Assembly (NCBI RefSeq): GCF_000003815.2
Contig: NC_049997.1
Coordinates: 14,630,413-14,694,412 of the forward strand
Length of the DNA: 64,000 nt
Origin: Branchiostoma floridae
Taxonomy: Eukaryota; Chordata; Leptocardii; Amphioxiformes; Branchiostomatidae
Direction of reading: 5' to 3'
Part shown: positions 36,514 through 47,700 of the stretch, piece after piece
Layout of the letters: the number at the start of each line of letters is the position of its first letter
How positions within the stretch are numbered: the first letter of the stretch is position 1
The notes under the pieces: model-generated
The model's database searches: none
Told to the model about the DNA's origin: nothing
What the model saw: the letters and a program-made list of their open reading frames with translations, nothing else
Made by a program: the position numbers and the translations under genes

Positions 36514-38613
36514 TTACATATGATACTTGTCACTGGCGTGGTTCCTCTTGTGTCTGATGAGACTAGTCTTGTCTGTAGTCATATGTCCACACTCCTCACA
36601 CATGAAGGGTTTCTCCCCGGTGTGTGTTCGCATGTGGTTGGTCAGGTGCGTCCGTCGGATCGCCCTGTAACTACACAGCTCGCACTTGTAGGGTTTCTCT
36701 CCCGAGTGTGTCCGCAGGTGCCTGACCAGGTTGCACCTGAAGGCCGTCCTGTGCCCGCATTCCTCGCACATGTACGAGCGCTCGCCCGTGTGGCGGGTCA
36801 TGTGGGTGTCCAGGTGGACCTTCTGGGAGGCCGAGTAGTCGCACTCGGAACACTTGAAGGGTTTCTCGCCGGTGTGCGTCCGGATGTGGTGCTGCATGTT
36901 GACTTTGACCTTGGAGGTGTATTCACACTGCGGGCATTGATAGACGTCTTCTTCGCCACCCTGCAGACACAAAGTAATATTTGAATGAAAGCTCATCTGT
37001 GTTGGTAGAATCCATAGTTTAAGCTTTATCCAACACAAGAAGAGGGGTATATGGGGAGGCCATATACATTAGGGCTCATCAACCCTCTCTGAACTGTGAC
37101 GGTGGCAGGTTCCGTCTTCCCGCCATTTACAATTCGTCGTCACTTCCGACTTATGTTTGACCGAAAATTTATGGTGAGTTCTTTCCATTTGTGTTGGAAC
37201 AAAGCTTAAACTTAACAACTAAAAATTCATACAGTCACATGTACATGTAATAAGCTGTTTCATGGTTTGAACTTCACATACACAAGGTTAAAGTTAAGGC
37301 CCTTGACTAGCAATTGTAAATGGTCACATATTAACCATAAGGCAACACACAGAACATATGCAGATCAAACCATGAACTAGCTTATCAATAAGACTGGAGC
37401 AACAGAATATATCAAAGGCAACAAGAAAGATTTAGTGTGGGCTATTGTCATACTTTCTCATAGCAGTTTTTTTTTTAGTTGGCAACAGTTGCTTCATTAA
37501 ACTTAAAAAGGGGGAGTTGACAGAACAAAGAATTTCAAGAACAACTCCCAATTTGGTAAACTAATAGTAACAGAATAGCTCTCACAAAAGTTGGCCTCTT
37601 CTGTTGACCACAGAAACACAGTTCTACGTACTATTAGATACATGTATGAAGGGATACAATACCTCACAACCATCCTGACTGCCTTTGCGGATGGCCTTGG
37701 GTACTGCTGCGAAGTCGGAATCTTCATCAGAGCCCGACCACACTTCATCGATCTTCAACTTCTTTTTCTTTGTTTTCGTCCCCCTCTTGGTTGGTGTCGC
37801 CTTCCTCGGCCTGCGTCGTTTTCCGGTCACCAAAGACGACTCCTGTGGCTTTTTCTTAGAAACCTTAACATCTTCAGAAGTACTATCCTCAAGTTGTGCT
37901 GAATCTTCAACATTCGTGTCATTACTCTGAGATGGCTTAGGGCAACCACCAACTGCTGTATCATTCTTGGTGGGAGCATGTTGCTCCAAGGTCTCTGATT
38001 TGTTGTGATCCCAGGTTGCATCTTCAGTGTTCGGTGGCGGCCCTTGAACCATGACAATCTCCGTCTGATGAGAAGTTTCCTTGGACTTGACATTGAAGTT
38101 TGCCTCCATACTCTCCTGCCTTGTCTTGCTGAATGATGCAGTTGGCTTGTGCATCGCTGTGAACGTGGGGAAAATACTGAAGTTTGTGTATTCCTCTCGT
38201 GCAGTTTTGTTGGCGGAATTCTCTACAGACGTCGAGCTATACTGAGTGGATGGGATTGGTGGGGACCAGATACTTGACATTGTCTGGGCGTACGCGCTCG
38301 GGAAGTTCCCTTCGTTTGCAAACTGTTGCATTTCTGTGCGCGGATTGGCTGGGAATGGCATGCGTTTACGCTGTTGTTCGCCCCAAGCAACACCATAATC
38401 CACAGCTTTTTGAACGGCTTCTGGATTCGCAGCACGGTACTCGTATTCAATTACGTCGCGAAGGACCGTCACTAGGTGTTCCCTACTGCTGTATTCGGTG
38501 CTGATATTTCTCCGGCCCAGTTCTATGAGAAGTTCCTCCAAGTACAGTCTTGGTAGAACGGCTAATGTCACATCCTTGGACAGACCGCAAGCTCTGATTT
38601 CGGGAGTCGACAT
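36514..38613 (-). CDS. C2H2 zinc-finger protein with SAP-like N-terminus
   Basis: Two coding exons, 38613-37663 and 36960-36514, join in phase 0 (donor gtattg, acceptor ctgcag) to 465 aa. Residues about 18-55 (LYLEELLIELGRRNIST and the following hydrophobic helix) resemble a SAP DNA-binding motif. A low-complexity middle leads to a basic stretch (KRRRPRKATPTKRGTKTKKKK, about 285-305; probable nuclear signal) and an acidic patch, then five C2H2 fingers in tandem (from about residue 323) joined by TGEKP or TGERS-type linkers: YQCPQC, FKCSEC, YMCEEC, YKCELC and FMCEEC. The layout suggests a nuclear sequence-specific DNA-binding regulator; no orthologue was recognised. An acceptor immediately before the ATG and a donor after 39036 (minus strand) indicate a non-coding first exon near 39037-39110. 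It is tail-to-tail with MDM2. Confidence 0.88.
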
Positions 38614-39539
38614 TTCCTAAAAAGCAAAAAGAGAGTAAGATACCAAAACCTGACGTTCTGCTGTAGTACCAAAGAAAACCACAAGGGGCCCTAAATTTAA
38701 TCATTTCTGCGATAGGAATTTATGTCTAAATCACATACTTCATGACAATCCATCCACAGCTTTATCGTTATCATTAATATGATAAAAAAATAATAATAAT
38801 AAATACAGACGCTATCAAAACAATAACGGTCTAAGGTAAAAGAAAAACTCGATATAAGGTCAAGCACGTTAGATATTTTTTGTCAACAAATGTCCCACCC
38901 CTCTCAACCAACTGCAACACCTGCAGAATCAAAACAACACAGTCGAGAAAGACTTAGCGAAAATAAACAAAGAAATCGGTGCTAATCTCTACTTCTACAC
39001 CCCAAATTTTGTTTATAACAGTCTAAATTCCTCACCTAAAACTTCCAAGCCGATGTCTTGTCCACGAAAGTCAAAATATCTCGAGTAGATTGCCGGAAAA
39101 CAGACTTACGGATAAAATGGAGGGGAGCGAAAGACAGAATATGTAGGGTTCAAAGGTCAAAAGGCCACAAGGGTTGACTTCACCTGATCCTCTGATTCTG
39201 TCGACGTCTGTCAGTCAAACATTCACAGCATTCACACCATCATCATAGTTCACCATGATGTACAGTTAATTGCCTGATATGAGATAGTTAACATTTTGGC
39301 TAGCAAAAGGACTCAACGATACGCAATTAAATAACTAGAGTTCGGAGACCTAATGCAAATGAAGATGTGATGCAAATTACTAGTACTTCGTTGCCATCGT
39401 TTCCAGGTCCGTCAAGACCCAACGAGCTAAGAACTAAGTAGAGGAAAACGTAAATTCATTCTCAGATGTTCGCTCTGTGTGGTATTGTGTATGTCTTGTT
39501 GATACGCTCAATCATAGTAGAAAGTGGAATGGAAGGTCC

Positions 39540-39821
39540 AGTTTTAGCTCACAGAAGAGCTATTCTTTCACTGTCGTGACAGAGAGGACAGCCGCTATGT
39601 AACGTTACAGTAGTTACAGGTTCATTGTACCGGGGAAATTCGCCTAGCTCTTTTCGACAAGCACAATAAACTGTTGGCCACGACTAAACGTCATGTCCTA
39701 GGGACTGCAACCCTTTCTGGTAGCATTACTTGTCGGGTGAGCGACACAGCCGGAAACAAACTCACGACTTCTAGTTCCACAGGTAGGACCGCTAACCATT
39801 GGACTACGCACGCTACCTAAA
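39540..39821 (-). mobile_element. tRNA-derived SINE, copy 2
   Basis: The reverse complement aligns with 30967-31240 through its length: the tRNA-like head (ccaatggttagcggtcc, ggaactagaag), the middle (aatttccccggtacaatgaacctgtaa) and the end (agctcttctgtgagctaaaactg). Two copies on opposite strands about 8 kb apart establish the family's ends. Confidence 0.75.
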
Positions 39822-40447
39822 TATATACATACATACATATTAATACTTGATCAGTTTAACTAAATATAGTATTATCGGAAGGGTCTATCAATGACAGCCG
39901 TAGGAATCGGAATAATGAACAACGGTATGACCTGCTACTGTGTTGACTTGAAACTATGTCCTTTTTTTGTCTTTAGACCATGGGGTAGCAGCATTTTGCA
40001 ACTATACATTTCTGTACGTTAGACATACGCCATACATGATGAGACGCTTGATGCATATCGCATGCAGCATGGGATGGAAAACATCTTGTTTCTGCGAAAA
40101 CTTGATTTCATTTGGATATTGATGAACTGTGACGTATTTTTGGATACCAAAATTTAATAATCTGTTTCGTTTTATATACACACCCTGAATTTCTCTTACC
40201 GCTTCAATACGTCGGTAGTTGGTCACATGTGCTTTCAGAAACAAAAAAGTCGAAAATGGACATTGATCGAAGTAGTTTTCAGTGACTTTTCTGGACACTG
40301 GTCATAAAAGAACCTCCAGTGAGCCAAAATATCAGTGTCAAAAACATCACGTCTCACACGGATTGCCATTACCAATCTGCTCTCCCAGACAGACAATTTC
40401 AGTCACAAACATGCATGTCATTTGCTCTGCTTGCTTCTGAATGTCCA

Positions 40448-40568
40448 TAGCCTGGTATCCAGCCGTATTATGATTCTATTATGGCTACCAAGTCTCTTCT
40501 GTCTTTTCCATATTTGCGGAGATGATAGAAGAGACCCGGTAGCTATAATACGGCTAGATACCAGGCTA
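40448..40568. repeat. Foldback MITE
   Basis: tagcctggtatccagccgta at the left end is mirrored at the right end by tacggctagataccaggcta. The arms are about 50 bp with a short loop, and no coding content is present. Confidence 0.85.
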
Positions 40569-40944
40569 GAATATTCAATATCCAAGGCTCGACTGCTCAT
40601 GCCCACCCGCGAAGCCACCCACGTCATGTATGCAGCAAAATTGTCTAGAGAAGTCAACAGCAAGTACACATTCGGACTTACAGATCATCATCGGACAGCG
40701 TTCGACTGCCCGGGCCCGAATTGGACGCAAAGCTAGGTCTGTTTACCATTGTTTTTCTGTCACTTTTTGTCACTTGCAATTAGCCCTCGGGCAAGATCTT
40801 GCAATAAACTAAATTTAACAGTGGCGATTTTTAAAAGAAACGTTTCTATCGTGGATCTTACTGTGGCTACGGGCAAATCTAGTATCGTCCTATGATCAAG
40901 GCGCGTTGTTTAGTACAGAAGAGTGAACCTCAGCAAATGCTGCA

Positions 40945-41766
40945 ATGATGAAAGTTCTAGTCATCTTGTGTGCACTTTTTATCATCATTGTGTGCGTGGC
41001 TACAACCACCAGGAGTGAAGCCCTCCCTACAGACTGTATCGAGTCAAAAACATCGGTTACTGGTGCGCTGCGTGTGATAGTAACGTGTACTGGTCGAGAG
41101 TTGACCAGCTTCCCTGACGACATCCCGCCTGATACTATTGCTCTGAAGCTAACGGAAAACAAAATCCGTCATGTTCCACATATTCCACTGCTGAAAAAAT
41201 TGAACTTGTTGTTCGACTTGAGTAAGAACCTGATCGAAACTCTGTCTTGGCGGTCACTCTGCAACATTTCTGCCGTGAGTCGAATCTACTTGAATCGAAA
41301 CAGGATCGTAAACGTCGAATTTGGGAGCTACATCAACGAGCTGAGAAATCTCCGGTATGTAGATCTGGCATGGAATAGGATCGCATCCTTGGCTGAAAGT
41401 GATCTTGGACTGCCCTTGATGAAAGCAAAAATCCACCTCATTCTCAACCCGTTCCACTGCGACTGCAAGCTGGCATGGCTAATCAACAAGATGAAATGTT
41501 TGCGAGACAGTGGAGATGATATTGGGGGAGCTAAATCATGCAAAGCCTCGAGCTCCTTTCTTTCCAACGCGCACTATCTAGGCGGAACTGGCTCCATGTA
41601 CTGTGCCTCACCACGTCAGTTACATAAAAGGCCTCTGTCATCAGTTTCCATACCTGGGTTAGCTTGTGCAACGATGCCTCCATCAACATCACTGAGGATT
41701 TCAACGCATCAGCAAATGAGTGGAAATACGGATGTTGATAGCGCCACCGAGACTATGGACAGTTGA
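40945..41766 (+). CDS. Leucine-rich-repeat receptor ectodomain
   Basis: An uninterrupted 273-codon frame. Residues 1-26 are a signal peptide (MMKVLVILCALFIIIVCVA). Then comes an LRRNT-like cap (Cys pair, then TGRELTSFPDDIPPDTIAL), about three to four leucine-rich repeats (LTENKIRHVP, FDLSKNLIETL, IYLNRNRIVNV, VDLAWNRIASL) and an LRRCT cap beginning NPFHCDCKLAWLI with its Cys set. A Ser/Thr-rich stalk follows and then a stop. No membrane segment occurs in this frame; one lies 180 bp downstream in another frame (next entry). The ATG at 40945 is used because it starts the hydrophobic leader, preceded by another ATG three codons into the same context. LRR surface proteins of this type are numerous in lancelets and may act in recognition or adhesion; ligand unknown. 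Confidence 0.82.
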   Translation: MMKVLVILCALFIIIVCVATTTRSEALPTDCIESKTSVTGALRVIVTCTGRELTSFPDDIPPDTIALKLTENKIRHVPHIPLLKKLNLLFDLSKNLIETLSWRSLCNISAVSRIYLNRNRIVNVEFGSYINELRNLRYVDLAWNRIASLAESDLGLPLMKAKIHLILNPFHCDCKLAWLINKMKCLRDSGDDIGGAKSCKASSSFLSNAHYLGGTGSMYCASPRQLHKRPLSSVSIPGLACATMPPSTSLRISTHQQMSGNTDVDSATETMDS

Positions 41767-42191
41767 AAAATCTGTCGACTGACCTGCTCTGTCGTACTGA
41801 ACTGTATCTGGTTTATCATTTCCACCAACATGTATTGTTTTGTGTTTTGTGTTATTTTTTTGAAAGTGTTCTATGGTGTAACATGATAGAACTGTTAGTG
41901 TTACATTATTCGCCGGGACGGCTCAAGGTTAAGCCATGGGGGAGTGTAGGGATGGTGATCGGAACCGTCCACATCATCATCATCATGACATCAGCCGGCC
42001 TTGTCGGGATAGTTTTAACCGCCTGTGTGATCTTAGAGTTAATCAAATACCGACGGTTGCAGAATCTCCCAAACAGGGCAGCAAATGTCCTTCAGCACCA
42101 GAACACCGTACCGTTTCAAAACCCTGTTTACGAATACGCCAGCAACAGCGCCGATCAAACTGGACCAACATCCTCCATAGAACTATCATAG
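41763..42191 (+). CDS. Probable membrane and cytoplasmic part of the LRR receptor
   Basis: The useful portion starts near 41930. It has a hydrophobic segment of about 30 residues (IIIIMTSAGLVGIVLTACVI at its core), a stop-transfer KYRR, and a short tail ending NPVYEYAS and IELS. NPVY fits the NPxY endocytosis/PTB-binding motif. This is what an LRR receptor needs after its stalk, but it is in a different frame from 40945-41766. Either a small intron (donor near the end of the LRR frame, acceptor among several AGs at 41870-41935 after a T-rich tract) or a frameshift separates them. I could not identify a convincing donor. The start of this entry is therefore not a real start codon. Confidence 0.5.
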   Translation: MKNLSTDLLCRTELYLVYHFHQHVLFCVLCYFFESVLWCNMIELLVLHYSPGRLKVKPWGSVGMVIGTVHIIIIMTSAGLVGIVLTACVILELIKYRRLQNLPNRAANVLQHQNTVPFQNPVYEYASNSADQTGPTSSIELS

Positions 42192-42748
42192 CTCGCCTTT
42201 CATAATCCAGCCTTGCAAATTAAATCTAGACACACTTAGTTCAAAATCCTCCTCCGCCAATACAAAATGTGTCCTATCACAGCAGCAAGTCAGCCTGTTT
42301 CCCAACGCAGGCTCAAAAACCTGACCATTATTATACCATATAATTACAACTCACTCTTGTACCAGCTCACGTTTACATTCAAGTCTTTCAAAAAAGTTAA
42401 ACATTTTCTTGGTTTCTTAGTATAGTGTAAGAAAATTAGACGATGCCCGACGTGTGTGAAGAACTGGGAAGAGACAAGAATCTTTTCCGACGATCGATTG
42501 AGTTGAGTTGAGTTGAACCACATAGTTTCCCAAAATTGTCTCTGGGTTAATGAATTATTTCTTGAGACCAACTAATGCCACATCAACAAAGTCAAAGATA
42601 TAAAAGTCTAGCCGTAAAAATCTGTTGGGATCAGTATGTAGAAGTGCTTGTTGTGTTTGATGAAGTTGTACGGATTATTTTAAGTCCAGCGTTGAGGTAT
42701 TATTAGCCATCCAGATGTTTGGAAAGTAACTTCAACATTATATTGTGA

Positions 42749-43050
42749 CAAGTCCCTGTCATAAGAAAACTTGTGTCTAGATCTAGAAATCAGTATTAAA
42801 ATGTTTTCTTGTCAATATGTGAGTATATGATGTTAAAAAAATCATACAAATATTGAGAAATGTATTTTATGTTTTGTTTCATTGGGAGTTGGGATTAGTA
42901 CAAGTTCCTGTTATGACAGAACTTGTGTCTAGATCTAGAAAGCATTATTAAAATGTTTTCTTGTAAATATGTGAGTATATAGTATATAAAATCATACAAA
43001 TGTTGAGAAATGTATTTTGTGTTTTGTTTCATCGGGAGCTGGAATTAGTA
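42749..43050. repeat. Two-copy 152-bp tandem duplication
   Basis: The block beginning caagt(c/t)cctg and containing acttgtgtctagatctagaa appears at 42749 and 42901. The copies differ by scattered substitutions and small indels. It lies in the probable LRR-receptor 3' UTR. Confidence 0.85.
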
Positions 43051-43697
43051 AGACATCGCTACTTCACAATACATTGAGAAGTGTTTCTTGAGGTTTTTAT
43101 GGATTAACATTATCAATTGTACATGTTTGTTTATTTCCTAAATGATTTAGATGAAGCATTTACATGTACATCCTTACATCCAAAAAATGTATGGGATCCA
43201 CGTATCGTAATTAACATGTATATACAGCAGTTACAACACCTTTGTGTGGAACTTCTATATCTAAAGATAAAATAAAATGCATCGGTCGGTGTGAAAATGT
43301 CTTTTTCTTGTCTTTTGTTGACATACGAAACAAACTGATGGTGTAAACTATGGTTCGGCGACCTCATATATCCGTGAATGATTTTATGCAAATAACTAAC
43401 TCATTTGCATAACTTATGCAATCTGATGTTCACCTTCAACTAACACAAGCCATGAGTATAAAGTTCCAATCATTTAATTTTTATCATTAAGCAGTTCGCC
43501 AATTTTGTACCAATTATGTAATGACGACGATGATGATGATGATGATGCAACTCAGTTCCTCATTGCAATTGCATGACGCGTGATGTATATAACAGCTATT
43601 GCTAGCATAGTACGTGGGTATTAACTTAAAGCAAATCTTAAAGCATAACTTAATCCCAAGGCTCATCTTGGACTACCTTCTAAGAACAGACAAAGAC

Positions 43698-44370
43698 AAG
43701 CGAAAGAAAGGGATCAATAACATCAGTAAAACAAACAGATCGGGGGATAAGCAACAGTCTGTTTGATGGATAGTCAAAGACTACCCTTTAGCCACTGTCT
43801 GGCGATGGATTATAGTTGCACGAGCAATCGTAAACAAACGCTTGATAACAATCCATTGAAAGCTTATATTCACGAAGAAAAAAGATAATCAAACGACTTC
43901 AGTCTTAAGTCTATGAAGGTTAGACATCCAGGTAATACGATACACGAGGTAACTAACATACAGCTACTCAAGCAACTGAGTAGATATTTAGTTTCAATAA
44001 TCTATCCAGGTGTTTATATTACAGATTTAGAACATCCATAGGCCAGCGAAAGAAAGGTATCAATAACATTGGTAAAACAAATGGATGAGAAGGATAAGCA
44101 CAAAACTGCTTGATGTAAGAGTCAAAGACTACACTATAATCACTGTCTGGCAATGGATTATAGCTGCACAAGCAACAGTAAACAAGCGCCTTATAATAAA
44201 CCATTGAAAACTTCTATTTACAAAGAAAAAGATCAAACAAACGACTTCAGTCTTAAGTCTATGAAGGTTGGACATCCAGGTAATACGACACGCAAAATAA
44301 CATACAGCTACTCAAGCAACTGAGTACATTTTTAGTTTGAAAAATCTATCCAGCTGTTTATCTTACAGAT
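43698..44370. repeat. Two-copy tandem duplication of about 346 bp
   Basis: Copies start at about 43698 and 44044 (cgaaagaaag, then atcaataaca) and share cttaagtctatgaaggtt and ctactcaagcaactgag near their ends. The tgaaggtt(a/g)gacatcca core belongs to the family also seen at 15825 and in the LINE array units. Confidence 0.85.
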
Positions 44371-44743
44371 AGCATCATCTGTCTTATATCTCACGGCATA
44401 CACTATTGACTAGACACAGGTGTGAATTTTATAGTCTAATAACATTCTTTTAACATGTGACACTGAGTAGTTTAGCTGGCTCGATTAAAGACCATGTACT
44501 ATGTTCTCAGGCAATTCGCTCGTCAACCCACATGCAAACATGGGATTCAAACAGATTTTTCAATCGGTCTGTTGTTGGAGATTACAAACGCACACGTGCA
44601 CACTTACATGCAAACTTGGTATCACAGTTATTTACATACATTTTTAAGAAATCGTTATTTTCCTTTTCTTGAACAGTCATGCATAAAATAAGATACAAAT
44701 TGAAATGCCACATTGATTTTGAAATAAATTTTCACAGAGGCGG

Positions 44744-47700
44744 TTAAGGATATACCATTTGGTGTGGAAAGACTTTTACCCACTGGTACCTACTTGGCTC
44801 GGTCACCACCAAATCTCCATTCGGTCCGATAGCAAGACCAGTCGGCCTTGTCACGTTAACGACCGTGCGGACAAATTTCCCAAGTCTTGTGAACATGTCC
44901 ACCCGATCGTTTTCTTCGTTCGCTACGATGATGAAACCGAAGCTGTCAATGCAAATACCTCTCGGAGAGCGCAGTTGACCTTCGTCGCTTCCAAATCCTC
45001 CAAATTTGAATAACGAATGTCCGGAGTGATTGTAGACGTGGACAGAGTTAGATCCAGGATTTGAAACGAAAATATTTCCTTCAGCGTCTGTCGTAAGGCG
45101 AAAGGATGTCGTACTTGCCTCAATTCGAAAACTGCGGTACAGCGAGCCGTTTGGATGGAACATTAAAATCAGCCCTGGACCTGACACAAGGATTTTGTTC
45201 TTGATAACGTCAACGGTGATGCTGGGTTTCCATTGCAAAGATTGCGCTTCGAACGTGGATAGTACCGTGCCATTCCAATCGTACTGTACTACACGCACAG
45301 TATAATTTTGGACTGGACTCTGAGGATTGATAGGCTGTGCTACAGTCACCCACAAATGGCCATCTCCGTCAATGGCAACATCAGATGGGTACACCGTTGG
45401 GAAGAGGCGAAGAAACACCCCATTCATGCTAAAGACTTGTACTCTATTGTTGTCACAATCGGTCACAAATATCTCGTTGTCAGCAGACACAGCCACTCCG
45501 TAGTTACGACGAAATGTTCCAGGATCAGTTCCACCGAAGAACCCACCGAAAGTGATCTTCTCCCATTTCATGTTTCCATCAGTAGTCACTATAAGAATTA
45601 ATGGCAATATTTATACACATGACTTCACTTATTGGAATCTTTGATACCGTCTCGTGAGCATCCTACTTNNNNNNNNNNNNNNNNNNNNNNNNNNNNNNNN
45701 NNNNNNNNNNNNNNNNNNNNNNNNNNNNNNNNNNNNNNNNNNNNNNNNNNNNNNNNNNNNNNNNNNNNNNNNNNNNNNNNNNNNNNNNNNNNNNNNNNNN
45801 NNNNNNNNNNNNNNNNNNNNNNNNNNNNNNNNNNNNNNNNNNNNNNNNNNNNNNNNNNNNNNNNNNNNNNNNNNNNNNNNNNNNNNNNNNNNNNNNNNNN
45901 NNNNNNNNNNNNNNNNNNNNNNNNNNNNNNNNNNNNNNNNNNNNNNNNNNNNNNNNNNNNNNNNNNNNNNNNNNNNNNNNNNNNNNNNNNNNNNNNNNNN
46001 NCTCAAAAATCACAGATGAAACACAATCCGTACAATAGAGCAGAGGTAAATACATTATTCTGCTCCCATGTTTCCAATCAATAACAAAACGTTACATGTA
46101 CCTTGAGAGCTGTAGGGAGTCGACGACTGTGTTGTGGCCCAGACAGAGACATTGGCATATCGCTGCTGTAAAATGAGATCGATTTAATTTTGCTACATTA
46201 TAGCTTGTTGTTTCTCTTGTAAAAAGTGAGGCATTGATTATACGAGATTCAAGAGGGACGCTATACGCAAAAGAGGATGATAAAAAGATAGGAACGCATA
46301 CCGTTTGAGTATCCCAGGGACCGAATGACACACCGGCAATGATTCCGCCGATAACCAATGTTATCATGACGGTACTTGTTACGGAAGTAGCAATTAAGCG
46401 AGGATATCTGCATTCTGAAAATAAATGTCAACAATGCAGCCTTATGTAGGTGGGACTCTTAATCGGTTAATGCAAAAGAAATCTTCATAAGCTTTCTAGA
46501 TTGCATAATAAAGATTGATCTGACCATCATGAACGCTTTAGAACCGATAGATGTATTGAAGCACCAAGAATTGAGTCAAAATTAATGATTGATACCAATT
46601 TGATAAAAAAAACTAGAAAAATTGGAAAACAGATTTAGTATTTCATAGACGAAAAATGAAACCATACATCATAGCAAAAATGCCGTACATGGTATATGAA
46701 ATATGATCTTACCGCACGTTGCTTGTGGGTGAGGGTTTGCCACATACATCGGATTGGGGTTCAGCGCGTGCATCTGATTTGGATGGAGGGTATTTCCAGG
46801 ATGTCGTATCTTCCGTTTACTACTGTCATCCTCAGCAGCACCTGAAGTGTCAGTATCATCGGGGGAAAGGACACGACCTGACATGTTATTTGGGATGTCA
46901 TCGCTGTTGTTTGATACCGTTTTCCGAAATGACTGCTTTGTTTGTGTCTCTTCAGCTGACGTCATAACCGCCACCTCATCCTGGCACATGTATGCAGCAG
47001 CGTATGGTTGGATGTCAACATCAGTCTTGGAAGTTTGTTCGTCGAGAGCTGCAGCATCGTGTTTTGTGTGTTTGTTGCTGTCCTCATTATCTTCCTGGTA
47101 TCTAACAGCATATGGCTGGATGCAGGGGTTGTCATGATCACGTTTTGGTTGCTTGTTGCCATCTTCATCATCTTCGTTCCCGTATCCAACAGCATATGGC
47201 TGGGTGCAGGTGTTGTCATCACGTTTTGGGTGTTTGTTATTGCCATCATCATTATCTTCCTGGTATCTTACAGCATATGGCTGGATGCAGGGGTTGTAAT
47301 CACGCTTTCTGTTTCTGTTATCGTCATCATCAGTTCCTTCCTGGTATCCAACAGCATATGGCTGGATGCAGGGATCTTCATCGTCAACTGGCTTGACGGG
47401 TTCTNNNNNNNNNNNNNNNNNNNNNNNNNNNNNNNNNNNNNNNNNNNNNNNNNNNNNNNNNNNNNNNNNNNNNNNNNNNNNNNNNNNNNNNNNNNNNNNN
47501 NNNNNNNNNNNNNNNNNNNNNNNNNNNNNNNNNNNNNNNNNNNNNNNNNNNNNNNNNNNNNNNNNNNNNNNNNNNNNNNNNNNNNNNNNNNNNNNNNNNN
47601 NNNNNNNNNNNNNNNNNNNNNNNNTCACGTCGTATTGTTGGTTGAATCAAACTGTTGTTTTTCAGCGTTCTGCGGGTAGATAGGACTAAGGTATTCAGTG

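Larger units (their letters stand above)
38614..40944. other. Spacer between the zinc-finger gene and the LRR gene
   Basis: It contains the putative 5' leader exon and promoter of the zinc-finger gene (to about 39120), an inverted SINE (39540-39821) and a foldback element (40448-40568). The remainder shows nothing recognisable; a 98-codon frame at 40002-40298 (-) has no family features. Confidence 0.55.
42192..44743. other. 3' region of the LRR gene and spacer
   Basis: No coding sequence was recognised. It contains a tandem duplication (42749-43050), a candidate poly(A) signal AATAAA at 43271-43276, a GATGAT tract at about 43526-43548, a second duplication (43698-44370), and at 44240-44720 sequence homologous to the spacer of the LINE array. 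Confidence 0.55.

Noticed and set aside
36520..36984. 154-codon frame opposite the zinc fingers
   Set aside because: Antisense shadow of a GC-rich C2H2 array; the regular residues mirror the finger repeats.
38184..38504. 106-codon plus-strand frame
   Set aside because: Antisense shadow of the zinc-finger gene's first exon.
40002..40298. 98-codon minus-strand frame
   Set aside because: No recognised family, no paired splice signals, and it sits among repeats; left unannotated as a gene.
47008..47679. Hydrophobic plus-strand frame over the NHL tail exon
   Set aside because: Antisense translation of the IQPYAV repeats; the apparent membrane repeats are an artefact.
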